From Burkholderiales bacterium (GTDB lineage Bacteria; Pseudomonadota; Gammaproteobacteria; Burkholderiales; Nitrosomonadaceae): a stretch of 64,000 nt of DNA. The stretch is from the NCBI GenBank assembly GCA_024235795.1, contig JACKLR010000001.1:806001-870000 (forward strand), in the 5' to 3' direction. Each line of letters opens with the position of its first letter. Position 1 is the first letter of the stretch. Both the position numbers and the translations under genes were made by a program. This document shows, in pieces, positions 37,438-46,393 of the stretch. Below the pieces are notes generated by a model. It saw only the letters and a program-made list of their open reading frames with translations. It was not told the origin of the DNA and searched no databases.

Positions 37438-37545
37438 AAAGTGTTCTTGATTATAGACCTGACCCGGACCTTCTGGACCTGACCCGAACCTTCGGTTTGA
37501 CCCAGACCTTCGGTTTTGATTATGGACCTGCCCCGGACCTTTTGC
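37438..37545. repeat. Short repeats sharing the ttgattatggacctgaccc motif
   Basis: Within ~100 bases, gacctgacccggaccttc recurs four times with variations, flanked by ttgattatagacctg and ttgattatggacctg. The same ttgattatggacctgac, in inverse orientation, closes the Y1-transposase relic at 39137-39155. These look like end repeats mobilised by a Y1-type element. The rest of 37293-37841 shows no gene; a strong ribosome site (TAGGAGGATAAGG) marks its right end. Confidence 0.6.
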
Positions 37546-37841
37546 ATCCATTGTGAAAATTGATGACAATGTACTAACTCATGTAAACCGCATGCATTAT
37601 TTACTGAATCGAGGAGAGCTTTACTGAGTAACAATAATGCAGTAAAAAGCGATCAGAACTTCACGAACCTAAAAGCATCAGAGCCGATTCCCCATGTAAG
37701 CAATTAGAAAGTCGTTCCAAGATGGGGAAAAGGAAATTTTTTTCACGATAAGAAGTGACAAAAAACACATACAACTTCCTATTACTACTAAATAATTAGC
37801 TTTCAATAGCTAATTTTCTAGGAATATAGGAGGATAAGGCA

Positions 37842-38426
37842 ATGGGTACTAAATGTGCAACCTTAATAAACCTAAGTGATATAGAAGTTGGACATGGGTT
37901 TTCTAATATATCAAATAACCGACATCAACTAGATCGTTTAAATAAGAAGCAACCGATACTATTTATAACATTATTTTTGTTAACGCTATTTTTAGCGTCA
38001 ACAAGTAGCAACTCACACGCGGGGTTATGTCTTGTTGGAACAGTAAGTGAAGTCGGTACGTGGATAAATCCAGATCAAAATACTAGAGGAATTACAAAAG
38101 CAGTTTTTAATGAAGAATGTCGTGATGATAGTAGAACGACATGCAGTGGAGACGTTTGTTCAACTACTTCTGGCGTAAAACTGGTATACACAGCCGAGAT
38201 ATGGGGCGCTTGCCATCCGGATGATTGTTACTGGGGAAAAATTGATGGGGTTTATACAACAGCAAATTGGCTACGTTTTCGCTATGAATTCACTTTTGCT
38301 GAAAAAATGGTATGGGCTCAAATCTGGTCAGGTGGAGACAATTGGTTACGCTTAATTGTAGACACTGATTTTGACTCTCCACTAAGAACTGACTATCGCT
38401 TTGATGCCTGGATGCAAAGATATTAA
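37842..38426 (+). CDS. Secreted Cys-containing protein of unknown function
   Basis: A 194-residue protein. An unusually long polar N-terminus (~35 residues) precedes a hydrophobic segment (ILFITLFLLTLFLAST) and a likely cleavage after NSHA (near residue 60). The mature part has paired Cys (LCLVGT, EECRDDSRTTCSGDVC, GACHPDDCYWG) and the motifs GTWINPDQNTRGITK and WLRFRYEFTFAEKMVWAQ. GTWxNPDxNTRGIT plus GxCHPxDCxWG recur in secreted proteins of bacteria and fungi, but I know of no function. Start has a very strong GGAGGATAAGG site. Confidence 0.75.
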   Translation: MGTKCATLINLSDIEVGHGFSNISNNRHQLDRLNKKQPILFITLFLLTLFLASTSSNSHAGLCLVGTVSEVGTWINPDQNTRGITKAVFNEECRDDSRTTCSGDVCSTTSGVKLVYTAEIWGACHPDDCYWGKIDGVYTTANWLRFRYEFTFAEKMVWAQIWSGGDNWLRLIVDTDFDSPLRTDYRFDAWMQRY

Positions 38427-38503
38427 AAATAATCTTGGATTTCTAGAAACTTTCCAGAAAATATATCTAGCTACAACAGCTAACTATTAACAGGAATATT
38501 GTT

Positions 38504-39061
38504 ATGATGGTCTATCTCATTGACAGACGAGCATCCTCGGCCGGCATACCTAGACCAGCAGGTATCGTTGGACTTGAGGCCGGTCCCCCGGGATTCGAAG
38601 CCCGATGGCGCAGAGTCATACAATCTTTACCCGGCCATGATGATGCCAAGATTGTGTTTGCCAGCTCCAACGATACTATCGATTCACTGATCCAACAAAC
38701 GACCGATCTGGTGAGAACGCCGTGGACAATCTACATGCTACGAATCCTAGCACATGGCTTTTCAGACGGATATATCGAACTTGGCACCGGTGTACGACAC
38801 GGTCAAGCGCGTATTTTCTCTAGACTTGCGCATTATATGACACCGGAACGAATGCACGGCCGGGGCATCCAGATTCATGGATGCAACGTTGGCCAAGGGG
38901 CGGGTGGAATGCGGCTACTGCAGGCAATTGCTGATGCCGTTGGCATGCCTGTCACTGCTAGTACGGCGGTGCAACAACCTGACACTTATTTTCGTTTTGA
39001 GGGAAATGAGGGAAGCTTGAGGACCGCTATTCCACACCGGAGAAGGCACCATACACACTGA
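38504..39061 (+). CDS. Free-standing DUF4347 protein
   Basis: A 185-residue protein that is essentially one DUF4347 domain: MLRILAHGFSDGYIELGTG, GIQIHGCNVGQGAGGMRLLQ and GMPVTASTAVQQPD correspond to the HG and GC motifs of the family. The domain usually sits at the N-terminus of very large surface proteins; here it stands alone and ends in a His/Arg-rich tail (HRRRHHTH). His and Cys in the HG/HGC motifs suggest a caspase-like hydrolase fold, which is inference. Next to it are a secreted protein and a transposase relic. Confidence 0.7.
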   Translation: MMVYLIDRRASSAGIPRPAGIVGLEAGPPGFEARWRRVIQSLPGHDDAKIVFASSNDTIDSLIQQTTDLVRTPWTIYMLRILAHGFSDGYIELGTGVRHGQARIFSRLAHYMTPERMHGRGIQIHGCNVGQGAGGMRLLQAIADAVGMPVTASTAVQQPDTYFRFEGNEGSLRTAIPHRRRHHTH

Positions 39062-39148
39062 TGGATCGATTCCACTTCACTGAAAAAAATCCACTTTGGC
39101 ATTCGCTTGCAAAACGGTGTCACATGCAAAACGGTGTCAGGTCCATAA

Positions 39149-39456
39149 TCAAGATGCCCTATACTTACGAACAATCGCCCCAATTGTCGTTGGATGCAAT
39201 TGATAAAATTCTCCGATTTCTCGCTGGCTGTATGCGCCTGTTTTGTAAGCAGCAATATTGCCGTATTGCGGTCACTGTATTGCGCCGCAATTTCAGACAA
39301 AGGTTTTGCAATCGGCAGTTTTTGCTGCTTGGGAATATTTAAATCGTCTTTTTCTTTCCCGATTCTTTTCTGCATTTCAGTGACAAAAGCTTCATCCCCT
39401 AAATAAATCTGGCCTTTTAAATCCGGCCATATTTCAGGTTGCTGCTGCTTTTCCAT
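39149..39456 (-). pseudogene. C-terminal relic of a Y1-type (REP-associated) transposase
   Basis: Reading from 39456: EIWPDLKGQIYLGDEAFVTE, MQKRIGKEKDDLNIPKQQK, IAAQYSDRNTAILL, then a frameshift near 39240 into AYKTGAYSQREIGEFYQLH and TTIGAIVRKYRAS with a stop at 39149. The GDEAFV block plus a C-terminal helix-turn-helix ending are the usual tail of the larger Y1 transposases. The catalytic half is absent. Adjacent DNA (39108-39155) carries two gcaaaacggtgtca copies and ttgattatggacctgac, its terminal repeat type. Confidence 0.8.
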
Positions 39457-39800
39457 TGATAAGATACGTCAACTTATGCTTAATCCCTGTGATTTTTGTC
39501 ACAATCTAAAATATAGTTTGGCATTATAGTAGTGGTTAGGGAAAAGCATACCTTCAAGTATGCTTTCCGCGCAACGCTCCAGCATACATATAGAGAGCAA
39601 CACAAGCGTGGCTGATTCGTGGTGTTTATTTTTTCTATAAACCAATGGATTCCATATTTAACAGCTTACCTCATTCCGCATTGTTTCGTTTGAGTTGGAT
39701 AGTACAAGTCTCACACCGCTCAAGTTTGAAGCTTAGCACTGTCGTTAGACGCTTCATCGGTAACAAAAGTCTTTTTTAAATCGAACAAAAGGAAAATAAT
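39457..39800. other. Non-coding stretch upstream of the DUF2235 gene
   Basis: About 340 bases with no gene seen. It includes agcataccttcaagtatgct (39545-39564), a near-perfect inverted repeat that could form a hairpin, without a T-run. The right end holds AAAGGAAAAT before the next ATG. Confidence 0.45.
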
Positions 39801-40820
39801 ATGCCAAAAAACATTGTGATTTTTGCAGATGGTACGGGCCAAGAAGGTGGTAAAGGGCCGAGTACAAATATTGATAAGTTATCCAAAATGATTGAAAACA
39901 ATGAGTCAAGACAAATTCCCTTCTATGATGCTGGTTTAGGTACTGGATGGCGAAAAATATCTGGCAATGTTGGTGGAAAAGGCATTTCAAAGAACATTAT
40001 TCAATGCTATACATTTATTTCTGAAAAATTTGAGGCAGGTGATCAAATCTATCTATTTGGTTTCAGTCGAGGAGCTGCAACAGTGCGCAGCCTATCAAGT
40101 TTTATAGATTACTTCGGAATATTGCCTAAATCTCGTCCTGAGTTGATAGAGCAGGCTTATAAAATCTACAGGATTAGAGATGAATCAAAACGAAAGAAAA
40201 AAGCAGACGAGTTTATTGCGACTCACCACACAACGTGGACAAAAATTAGATTTCTCGGTTGCTATGATACTGTTGCTGCATTGGGTATCCCAATAAAGCC
40301 TATTAGCGTGCTCATTGATTACGTCCCCGGATTCAAACATTCGTTTCATAACTTTAAGTTGAGCAAATGCGTTGAAAATGCTCATCAGGCATTAGCCATT
40401 GATGACGAACGAAAAACGTTTCATCCTATCCTCTGGGATCCAGAAATCTTGCCGCATCAAACTGTCAAGCAAGTCTGGTTTTGTGGAATGCATACTGATG
40501 TAGGTGGTGGCTATGAAGAACAGGAATTATCAGACATTCCTTTGATCTGGATGAAAAGCATGGCTGTTAAACACGGCCTTATTATAGATTCCAAAAATTC
40601 TGTGCCGATTCACAGTGATGTGAATGGACTTATGCATAACTCCCGTGGAAAAAGTTGGACAAAACTTTATCGTAAAAAACAGCGTTACTGGGATAAAGAC
40701 AGAAAAGAAAAACCTATTGTCCATGATAGCGTCTTGCAGCGAAAGAAAAATGTAAGCAATAGTGATAATCCGCCTTATAATCCGTGGATATTAGAGTTGG
40801 AGTATGATGTTGAAAAATAG
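39801..40820 (+). CDS. DUF2235 alpha/beta hydrolase (Tle1-like)
   Basis: A 339-residue protein opening with NIVIFADGTGQEGG and carrying the nucleophile elbow IYLFGFSRGAATVR near residue 90, CYDTVAALGIP and WFCGMHTDVGGGY, the standard blocks of DUF2235. Many members are type VI secreted phospholipases; others are housekeeping hydrolases. No VgrG, PAAR or immunity gene is beside it, so a secreted role is not supported here. Composition is AT-rich compared with the core genes around it. Confidence 0.88.
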   Translation: MPKNIVIFADGTGQEGGKGPSTNIDKLSKMIENNESRQIPFYDAGLGTGWRKISGNVGGKGISKNIIQCYTFISEKFEAGDQIYLFGFSRGAATVRSLSSFIDYFGILPKSRPELIEQAYKIYRIRDESKRKKKADEFIATHHTTWTKIRFLGCYDTVAALGIPIKPISVLIDYVPGFKHSFHNFKLSKCVENAHQALAIDDERKTFHPILWDPEILPHQTVKQVWFCGMHTDVGGGYEEQELSDIPLIWMKSMAVKHGLIIDSKNSVPIHSDVNGLMHNSRGKSWTKLYRKKQRYWDKDRKEKPIVHDSVLQRKKNVSNSDNPPYNPWILELEYDVEK

Positions 40821-41250
40821 ACATATCCATCCACAACACCCTGTATCCAGTTCTGCGCAAGACATTTCACGTAGAATGGTAATGTGATCCATTGCGAAAC
40901 GCATAATTCCACTGCGGTTTTAGATAAGCATTGGATAATGCCTGCTGTATTCTTGGAGTTTTCGAACTTCGCTATAGATCTTTTCTGGTAATACCGCACG
41001 CAACCGTTGATTGAACTCGAACACAAAGTTGGTAGCAATTGGCAGTACCAAAGTAATACGCTTCAGTTGGCAGATTATGGCGGCGTTGTCACTGTTTAAA
41101 ATAAATATTTCACCATTTCACAGACTAGATTGGGCACTTGGCTGTCGTTGTATGACTGCTTATCAATGTTAATCAGGCGTTAAATTGAAACAGGTGGCTT
41201 ACTGCTGTTGGCCTAAAGCGATCATTTCAACGTTACACAAACAATAGTGA
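40821..41250. other. Gap downstream of the carboxylase, possible gene relic
   Basis: A minus-strand reading near 40910-41040 gives ATNFVFEFNQRLRAVLPEKI and YSEVRKLQEYSRHYPML before a stop, and further fragments in other frames. This looks like a decayed gene but I do not recognise the family. The stretch aaaataaatatttcacc at 41098 also occurs at 7626. No allophanate hydrolase remains are visible. Confidence 0.35.
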
Positions 41251-44200
41251 TTATGCCGAAATAATCGCCAACATCTGCCCCGTTGTCACATAGGCGCCTT
41301 CCTGACAAAAAATCTGCTCAACAGTACCATCTACACAGGCTTCAACGGCAAATTCCATTTTCATCGATTCAATCACGATCAGCGGCGTACCTGATGTTAC
41401 CTGTTGTCCTTCCTGAACGAGTATTTTCCACACTGTCCCCGTAATATGCGAGCCGACGATGTGGGTTCCTTCGGGCAAATCCAGTTCACTCTGCGCATCC
41501 GCGTCATCGAGCATGTCTTCGTTCGAGTATTCCGGCTGACCGTTTTCCCGCCAACGGTCGCGTTCTGCTTCAAATGCAGCCTGCTGTTTAACCTTGAATG
41601 CCTGGATGGATGCGCTGTTTTCCTGCAGGAACCGGTTGTAGTGTTTCAAACTGAACGTCGTTTCTTCAATACGCAGCCTGAATTTTCCGCTGATAAAGTC
41701 TTTGCGCAACTGTAAAAGTGCGCTTTCGCTGACCGGATAAAAGCGGATTTGATCGAAGAAGCGCAGCAACCACGGTTTTCCATTCTTAAAATCAATTGTT
41801 TGACGATAGCGGTTCCACATTTGCACCGTGCGGCCAACGAATTGATACCCGCCCGGCCCCTCCATGCCATAAATGCATAAATAGGCGCCACCGATGCCGA
41901 CGGCGTTTTCCGGCGTCCAGGTTCTTGCCGGGTTATATTTTGTGGTGACCAGACGATGGCGCGGGTCAATCGGTGTTGCGACCGGCGCGCCAAGGTAGAC
42001 ATCGCCCAGGCCCAGCACCAGATAACTGGCCTCAAACACGATGCGTTGTACGTCCTCGATACTGTCCAGGCCGTTGATGCGGCGAATGAATTCGATATTA
42101 CTCGGACACCAGGGCGCATCCTTGCGGACGGACTGCATATATTTGTCAATCGCCTGCCTTGTGGCGCTATCGTCCCACGATAACGGCAAATGCACGATCC
42201 GCGCGGGTACTTTTACTTCCTCAATCGCGGGCAATTCCGCTTCAGCGGTAATCAGGAAGTCGAGCAGCCGTTCGCGCGGCAAGGCGTGTGAATCAAAGTG
42301 AATCTGAAGCGATCGTATCCCCGGCGTCAAATCGACGATGCCTTTGAGAACGCCAGCATCCCGCGCACGCTGTATGCAGTTCATCATGACATGTACGCGC
42401 AGTCTCAGATCGAAATCAAGCACTACAGGCCCATATTCAATCAGCAGGTATTTGTCGCCTGCCTGACGGTAAACCACTTCGGGCATCTGCCCATGCCCTT
42501 CAATCCTGTGCAGCACGGGGCTGTCTGGTAAAAACGATGCGACTGGTTTCACCGTATTTTCCGGAGAGCGTAGCTGCTCAATAGCGGTATTCAGATTGTG
42601 TTCCATGGCCGCCGCCTGTTTTATCGACAACGGAATAAAATGCACGGTATCGCCCGGTTTCAATTGCCCCAGCTTCCATAATTCGGCATGCGCTACGGTT
42701 GCGGGACAAACAAAACCACCCAGACTCGGGCCATCCGGCCCCAGAATGACCGGCATATCGCCGGTAAAATCGACTGCGCCTATCGCATACGCATTGTCAT
42801 GAATATTGGAGGGATGCAGGCCGGCCTCACCGCCATCGCTGCGCGCCCATTGCGGCTTCGGCCCCATTAATCGCACGCCGGTACGATTGGAATTATGATG
42901 CACGGTCCATTCGGTGTTAAAAAACATCTGAATATCTTCATCGGTAAAGAAATCCGGCGCACCGTGCGGACCGTATAAAACACCGATTTTCCAGCGATCT
43001 GTATAAAACGGATGACTATCCTGCGTCAGCAAACGCTGTTCATGACGATGCGTTTCCTGAATATGCAACACATCGCCGCTACGCAATGTGCGTCCGGCAT
43101 GCCCGCCAAACTGTCCCAATGTGAAGGTGGATTGACTGCCCAGATATTTTGCAACCTGAAAACCGCCGTGTACTGCAAGATAGCTGCGACAACCATGCGC
43201 TGTGGTTTTTCCAAACTGAAGGATCGCACCGGCTTTCACCGCATGCGAGCGCCAAAGCGGCACAGCTTCGCCATCAAGCTGCACCGAAACAGGCGCACCG
43301 GTGATTGCGATGACACTGTCGCAGTTAAACCTGAGTGTCGGGCCGGAGAATGTTATTTCAAGTCCGGCCTGGCCTTCTGCATTGTTCACCAGGCGGTTCG
43401 CAAGCCGAAAAGCAAGTGCGTCCATTGGGCCTGAAGGCGGCACGCCGATATGCCAGTAACCCAGCCGGCCGGGATAGTCCTGTATCGTCGTTTGCACACC
43501 GGGACTGAGAACATCGATGGTCTGCGCATGATAGTGAAAACCGTTTAAATAGCGCGTGCCGTAGCGCCCTTCATAAAATGCAGCGCTGCCGATAATCTGC
43601 CGGAGATAATCCCGGTTGGTTTCAATCCCGTGCAAAGCGGTATCGTCGAGTGCCTGTAACAAAGTGGTAATCGCCTGCTCGCGGGTGGATTCATGCACGA
43701 TGATTTTCGCCAGCATCGGGTCGTAATACGGCGTCACTTCAGTACCGCTGTCCACCCAGGTTTCGATACGCACGTTAGACGGAAACCGTACAGCAGTCAG
43801 CATGCCGCTTGACGGCTGAAAATCCTGGGCGGGATTTTCAGCGTAAATACGTGCCTGAATTGCAGATCCTGCCGGCCTTATTTCAAACGAATCGAGCGGC
43901 GGCAACTCACCACAAGCCTGACGCACCATCCATTCAACCAGATCAATTCCGGTTACCGCTTCGGTAATCCCATGTTCTACCTGAAGACGGGTATTCACCT
44001 CAAGAAAATAAAATTCGCCGCTGGCTGCATCGACAATGTATTCGACCGTGCCGGCAGATTGATAGCGAACGGATTCACCCAGACGAACCGCCGCTTCATT
44101 CAGCGCGCATCGTAATTGCGTTGTCAGGTTGGCTGCCGGTGTTTCTTCAACGACTTTCTGATTACGCCGTTGCATGGAACAGTCGCGCTCGCCAAGCGCG

Positions 44201-44862
44201 ATGACCTTGCCCTTGCCGTCGCCAAAAATCTGTACCTCGATATGCCGCGCGTCTTCGATATACTTTTCCAGGAAAACGCCCGCATCGCTGAAGTTTTGCT
44301 GCGCCAGGAATTTAACAGCTTCATAGGCCTCGGTTAATTCATTCTTGTTCCAGCATAACCGCATGCCAATACCGCCACCACCGGCGGTGCTTTTCAGCAT
44401 TACCGGATAACCGATATGCGCCGCGGCATGCAATGCTTCATCCAGACCGTTCAACAATCCAGTCCCCGGCAACAATGGCACTTTGTTTTCCAGTGCCAGT
44501 TCACGGGCGGTATGCTTGAGCCCGAAAACGCGCATCTGCTGCGCGGTAGGGCCAATAAAGCGAATGTGTTGCAGCGCGCACTGATCGGCAAAATCCGCAT
44601 TTTCACTCAAAAAACCGTAACCGGGGTGGACAGCCTGGACTTTCGCCTGCTGTGCGATAGCCAGTATTTTGTCGGCACGCAAATAGCTGTCTGCCGCCGG
44701 GCCGTCGCCGATGCAGTACGCTTCATCGGCCTCGCTCACATGACGGGACATTGCATCGGCCTCAGTATAAACCGCCACACTGTTAACCCCGATGCGGCGC
44801 AGGGTGCGTATAATCCGGCAGGCAATCGCGCCGCGATTGGCGATTAAAATCTTTTCGAACAT
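41251..44862 (-). CDS. Biotin-dependent guanidine/urea carboxylase
   Basis: A 1203-residue multidomain enzyme. Residues ~1-450 are a biotin carboxylase (ANRGAIACRIIRTLRRIG, ATP-grasp STAGGGGIGMRL, GERDCSMQRRNQKV). Residues ~455-770 are a KipA/AHS2-type and ~790-1010 a KipI/AHS1-type carboxyltransferase part (PPSGPMDALAFRLANR, GGDVYLGAP-like). The C-terminus is a biotinyl domain with VIESMKMEFAVEA. It carboxylates guanidine or urea at the cost of ATP. The guanidine-I riboswitch and two DUF1989 genes upstream point to guanidine as the natural substrate. The product would need carboxyguanidine deiminase and then allophanate hydrolase; the latter is not present in this window. Confidence 0.93.
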   Translation of the reverse strand: MFEKILIANRGAIACRIIRTLRRIGVNSVAVYTEADAMSRHVSEADEAYCIGDGPAADSYLRADKILAIAQQAKVQAVHPGYGFLSENADFADQCALQHIRFIGPTAQQMRVFGLKHTARELALENKVPLLPGTGLLNGLDEALHAAAHIGYPVMLKSTAGGGGIGMRLCWNKNELTEAYEAVKFLAQQNFSDAGVFLEKYIEDARHIEVQIFGDGKGKVIALGERDCSMQRRNQKVVEETPAANLTTQLRCALNEAAVRLGESVRYQSAGTVEYIVDAASGEFYFLEVNTRLQVEHGITEAVTGIDLVEWMVRQACGELPPLDSFEIRPAGSAIQARIYAENPAQDFQPSSGMLTAVRFPSNVRIETWVDSGTEVTPYYDPMLAKIIVHESTREQAITTLLQALDDTALHGIETNRDYLRQIIGSAAFYEGRYGTRYLNGFHYHAQTIDVLSPGVQTTIQDYPGRLGYWHIGVPPSGPMDALAFRLANRLVNNAEGQAGLEITFSGPTLRFNCDSVIAITGAPVSVQLDGEAVPLWRSHAVKAGAILQFGKTTAHGCRSYLAVHGGFQVAKYLGSQSTFTLGQFGGHAGRTLRSGDVLHIQETHRHEQRLLTQDSHPFYTDRWKIGVLYGPHGAPDFFTDEDIQMFFNTEWTVHHNSNRTGVRLMGPKPQWARSDGGEAGLHPSNIHDNAYAIGAVDFTGDMPVILGPDGPSLGGFVCPATVAHAELWKLGQLKPGDTVHFIPLSIKQAAAMEHNLNTAIEQLRSPENTVKPVASFLPDSPVLHRIEGHGQMPEVVYRQAGDKYLLIEYGPVVLDFDLRLRVHVMMNCIQRARDAGVLKGIVDLTPGIRSLQIHFDSHALPRERLLDFLITAEAELPAIEEVKVPARIVHLPLSWDDSATRQAIDKYMQSVRKDAPWCPSNIEFIRRINGLDSIEDVQRIVFEASYLVLGLGDVYLGAPVATPIDPRHRLVTTKYNPARTWTPENAVGIGGAYLCIYGMEGPGGYQFVGRTVQMWNRYRQTIDFKNGKPWLLRFFDQIRFYPVSESALLQLRKDFISGKFRLRIEETTFSLKHYNRFLQENSASIQAFKVKQQAAFEAERDRWRENGQPEYSNEDMLDDADAQSELDLPEGTHIVGSHITGTVWKILVQEGQQVTSGTPLIVIESMKMEFAVEACVDGTVEQIFCQEGAYVTTGQMLAIISA

Positions 44863-44910
44863 CGTCTGCTCCTCAATTCACGCTATTCGCTGTAGACCGC
44901 TGAAATTCAA

Positions 44911-45582
44911 TCAATCCCAGATCAGCAGGCGTATCGGCGTCGGGTTATAGGCATTACAGGGATTATTCAGTTGCGGACAATTTGAAATCAGCACCATGAC
45001 ATCCATCTCAGCGCGCATTTCAACATACTTTCCAGGCGCCGAAATGCCGTCGTCAAATTCGAGCTCTCCAGCTTCGGTGACCGGAACATTCATGAAAAAA
45101 TTGATATTGCTCGGCAAATCACGCTTATTCATGCCGAGCTGTTCGCACTGCGGGTCATGCGCCAGCGCGTGCAGGAAGTTATCACGGCAATTGTGCATGG
45201 GATATTTTTCCAGCGCGTAACGCACCGTGTTGCTTTCCGCCGCACAGGCGCCGCCCAGCGTGTCATGCCGCCCGCACGTGTCTGCGACTATCGTTAACAT
45301 GACATTCCCGAAATTGGAAAAAAGTCGGCTCCCCGTCGTCAGATAAATTTTGTGCTGGCGGCGTACGGTATCGGTGACACTGTAGCGCTCCAACGCGTCA
45401 TGCGCATTGAAAAAAAGCGTATCGACAGCCTGGTTGCCTTCCAGATCCACGATCCGCAAGACCTGCCCGGCATTCACCCGTTTGACCCAGGGTTCGCCCG
45501 CAGCACAGATTTCATTCACAACGGCGTCCGCGGGATTCAGCCTGCTTTCAGTTAAACCGTACAGTTGATTATGCGCGTTCAT
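44911..45582 (-). CDS. DUF1989 protein, urea carboxylase-associated protein 2 (carboxyguanidine deiminase subunit)
   Basis: A 223-residue DUF1989 protein with LRIVDLEGNQAVDTLFFNA, FSNFGNVMLTIV, DTCGRHDTLGG and CRDNFLHAL blocks. Asp/His/Cys residues in DTCGRHDT and NINFFMNVPV are family hallmarks. Together with its neighbour it is thought to deiminate carboxyguanidine to allophanate plus ammonia; older annotations call it urea carboxylase-associated. The ATG overlaps the stop of the preceding gene (ATGA), so the two are translated together, as expected for two subunits. Confidence 0.88.
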   Translation of the reverse strand: MNAHNQLYGLTESRLNPADAVVNEICAAGEPWVKRVNAGQVLRIVDLEGNQAVDTLFFNAHDALERYSVTDTVRRQHKIYLTTGSRLFSNFGNVMLTIVADTCGRHDTLGGACAAESNTVRYALEKYPMHNCRDNFLHALAHDPQCEQLGMNKRDLPSNINFFMNVPVTEAGELEFDDGISAPGKYVEMRAEMDVMVLISNCPQLNNPCNAYNPTPIRLLIWD

Positions 45583-46310
45583 AGATCACCTCCGCAACAT
45601 GCATAAAACCGTTGAGTATTTTGACTCGCCCGTTGATTCTCGGCGATTTGCATACATTCCGCTGTTGCACTGGCCGATTTTTCAAACAATGCCAGACTGA
45701 CCGAACCCGGTTGATACGACTCAGCCGGGTCCAGCGGATGCGGTGCGGTTGAGAGCACCATCAGCGTATTCATCTCGAATGTCAGATCGACAAAATCGCT
45801 TGCTGTGCTGTGGCCTGCGTGGAATGCCAGCTCGCCCGCTGCATCGGCGGTCACCTTGCTGAAAAAATTAATGTTGGACACGATATCACGGCGCCCCAGC
45901 CCCCACTTGCCCAATTCGATCAACAGGTTGTCAAGTCCGTTGCGATACATGTTATTGCGATGTTGCTGATAGCGCGCAACGCCATATTTTTCGTGTACCA
46001 ATTCCGCATCGCTCAAACCGCAGACTGTATCATGCCAGCCCGCCGTATCTTCGGTGATACAGCAGAATATCCGCCCCATATCGGAATGGCAGGCATGACC
46101 CCTGGTTAAATAAAAAGTATGCTGCGACTTGAGTGTATCGGCCATGTTATAGCGTTCCAGTTTTTCTTCCTGGTTATAAAACAGTACCGCCGCATTTGCG
46201 CCGCCATTAATATTCGTCAAACGCAGCGTCATTCCCCGGCGAACAATACCGGACCAGTGGCAGCCGCCCGGAATGGTTTCTTGCCATACACTATGTTGAT
46301 GTTGATCCAT
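45579..46310 (-). CDS. DUF1989 protein, urea carboxylase-associated protein 1 (carboxyguanidine deiminase subunit)
   Basis: A 243-residue DUF1989 protein: PGGCHWSGIVRRGMTLRL, GGANAAVLFYNQEEKLERYN, TRGHACHSDMGR and NINFFSKVTADAAGEL. ATG at 46310 follows AGGAGTCAACA; the in-frame ATG at 46334 overlaps that site. It pairs with the DUF1989 gene downstream with a 4-base overlap. Paralogy between the two (about a third of residues alike by eye) suggests a heteromeric enzyme. Confidence 0.88.
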   Translation of the reverse strand: MDQHQHSVWQETIPGGCHWSGIVRRGMTLRLTNINGGANAAVLFYNQEEKLERYNMADTLKSQHTFYLTRGHACHSDMGRIFCCITEDTAGWHDTVCGLSDAELVHEKYGVARYQQHRNNMYRNGLDNLLIELGKWGLGRRDIVSNINFFSKVTADAAGELAFHAGHSTASDFVDLTFEMNTLMVLSTAPHPLDPAESYQPGSVSLALFEKSASATAECMQIAENQRASQNTQRFYACCGGDL

Positions 46311-46393
46311 TGTTGACTCCTGATTGAATGTCAATGAAATGCCTGGAAATCAGAATGCGCTCCTGACTTATAAGCAAAAATAAAATATGAAGT

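Noticed and set aside
41251..44862. Naming the carboxylase simply urea carboxylase
   Set aside because: The guanidine-I riboswitch and the DUF1989 pair favour guanidine as the substrate; the sequence alone does not exclude urea as a side substrate.
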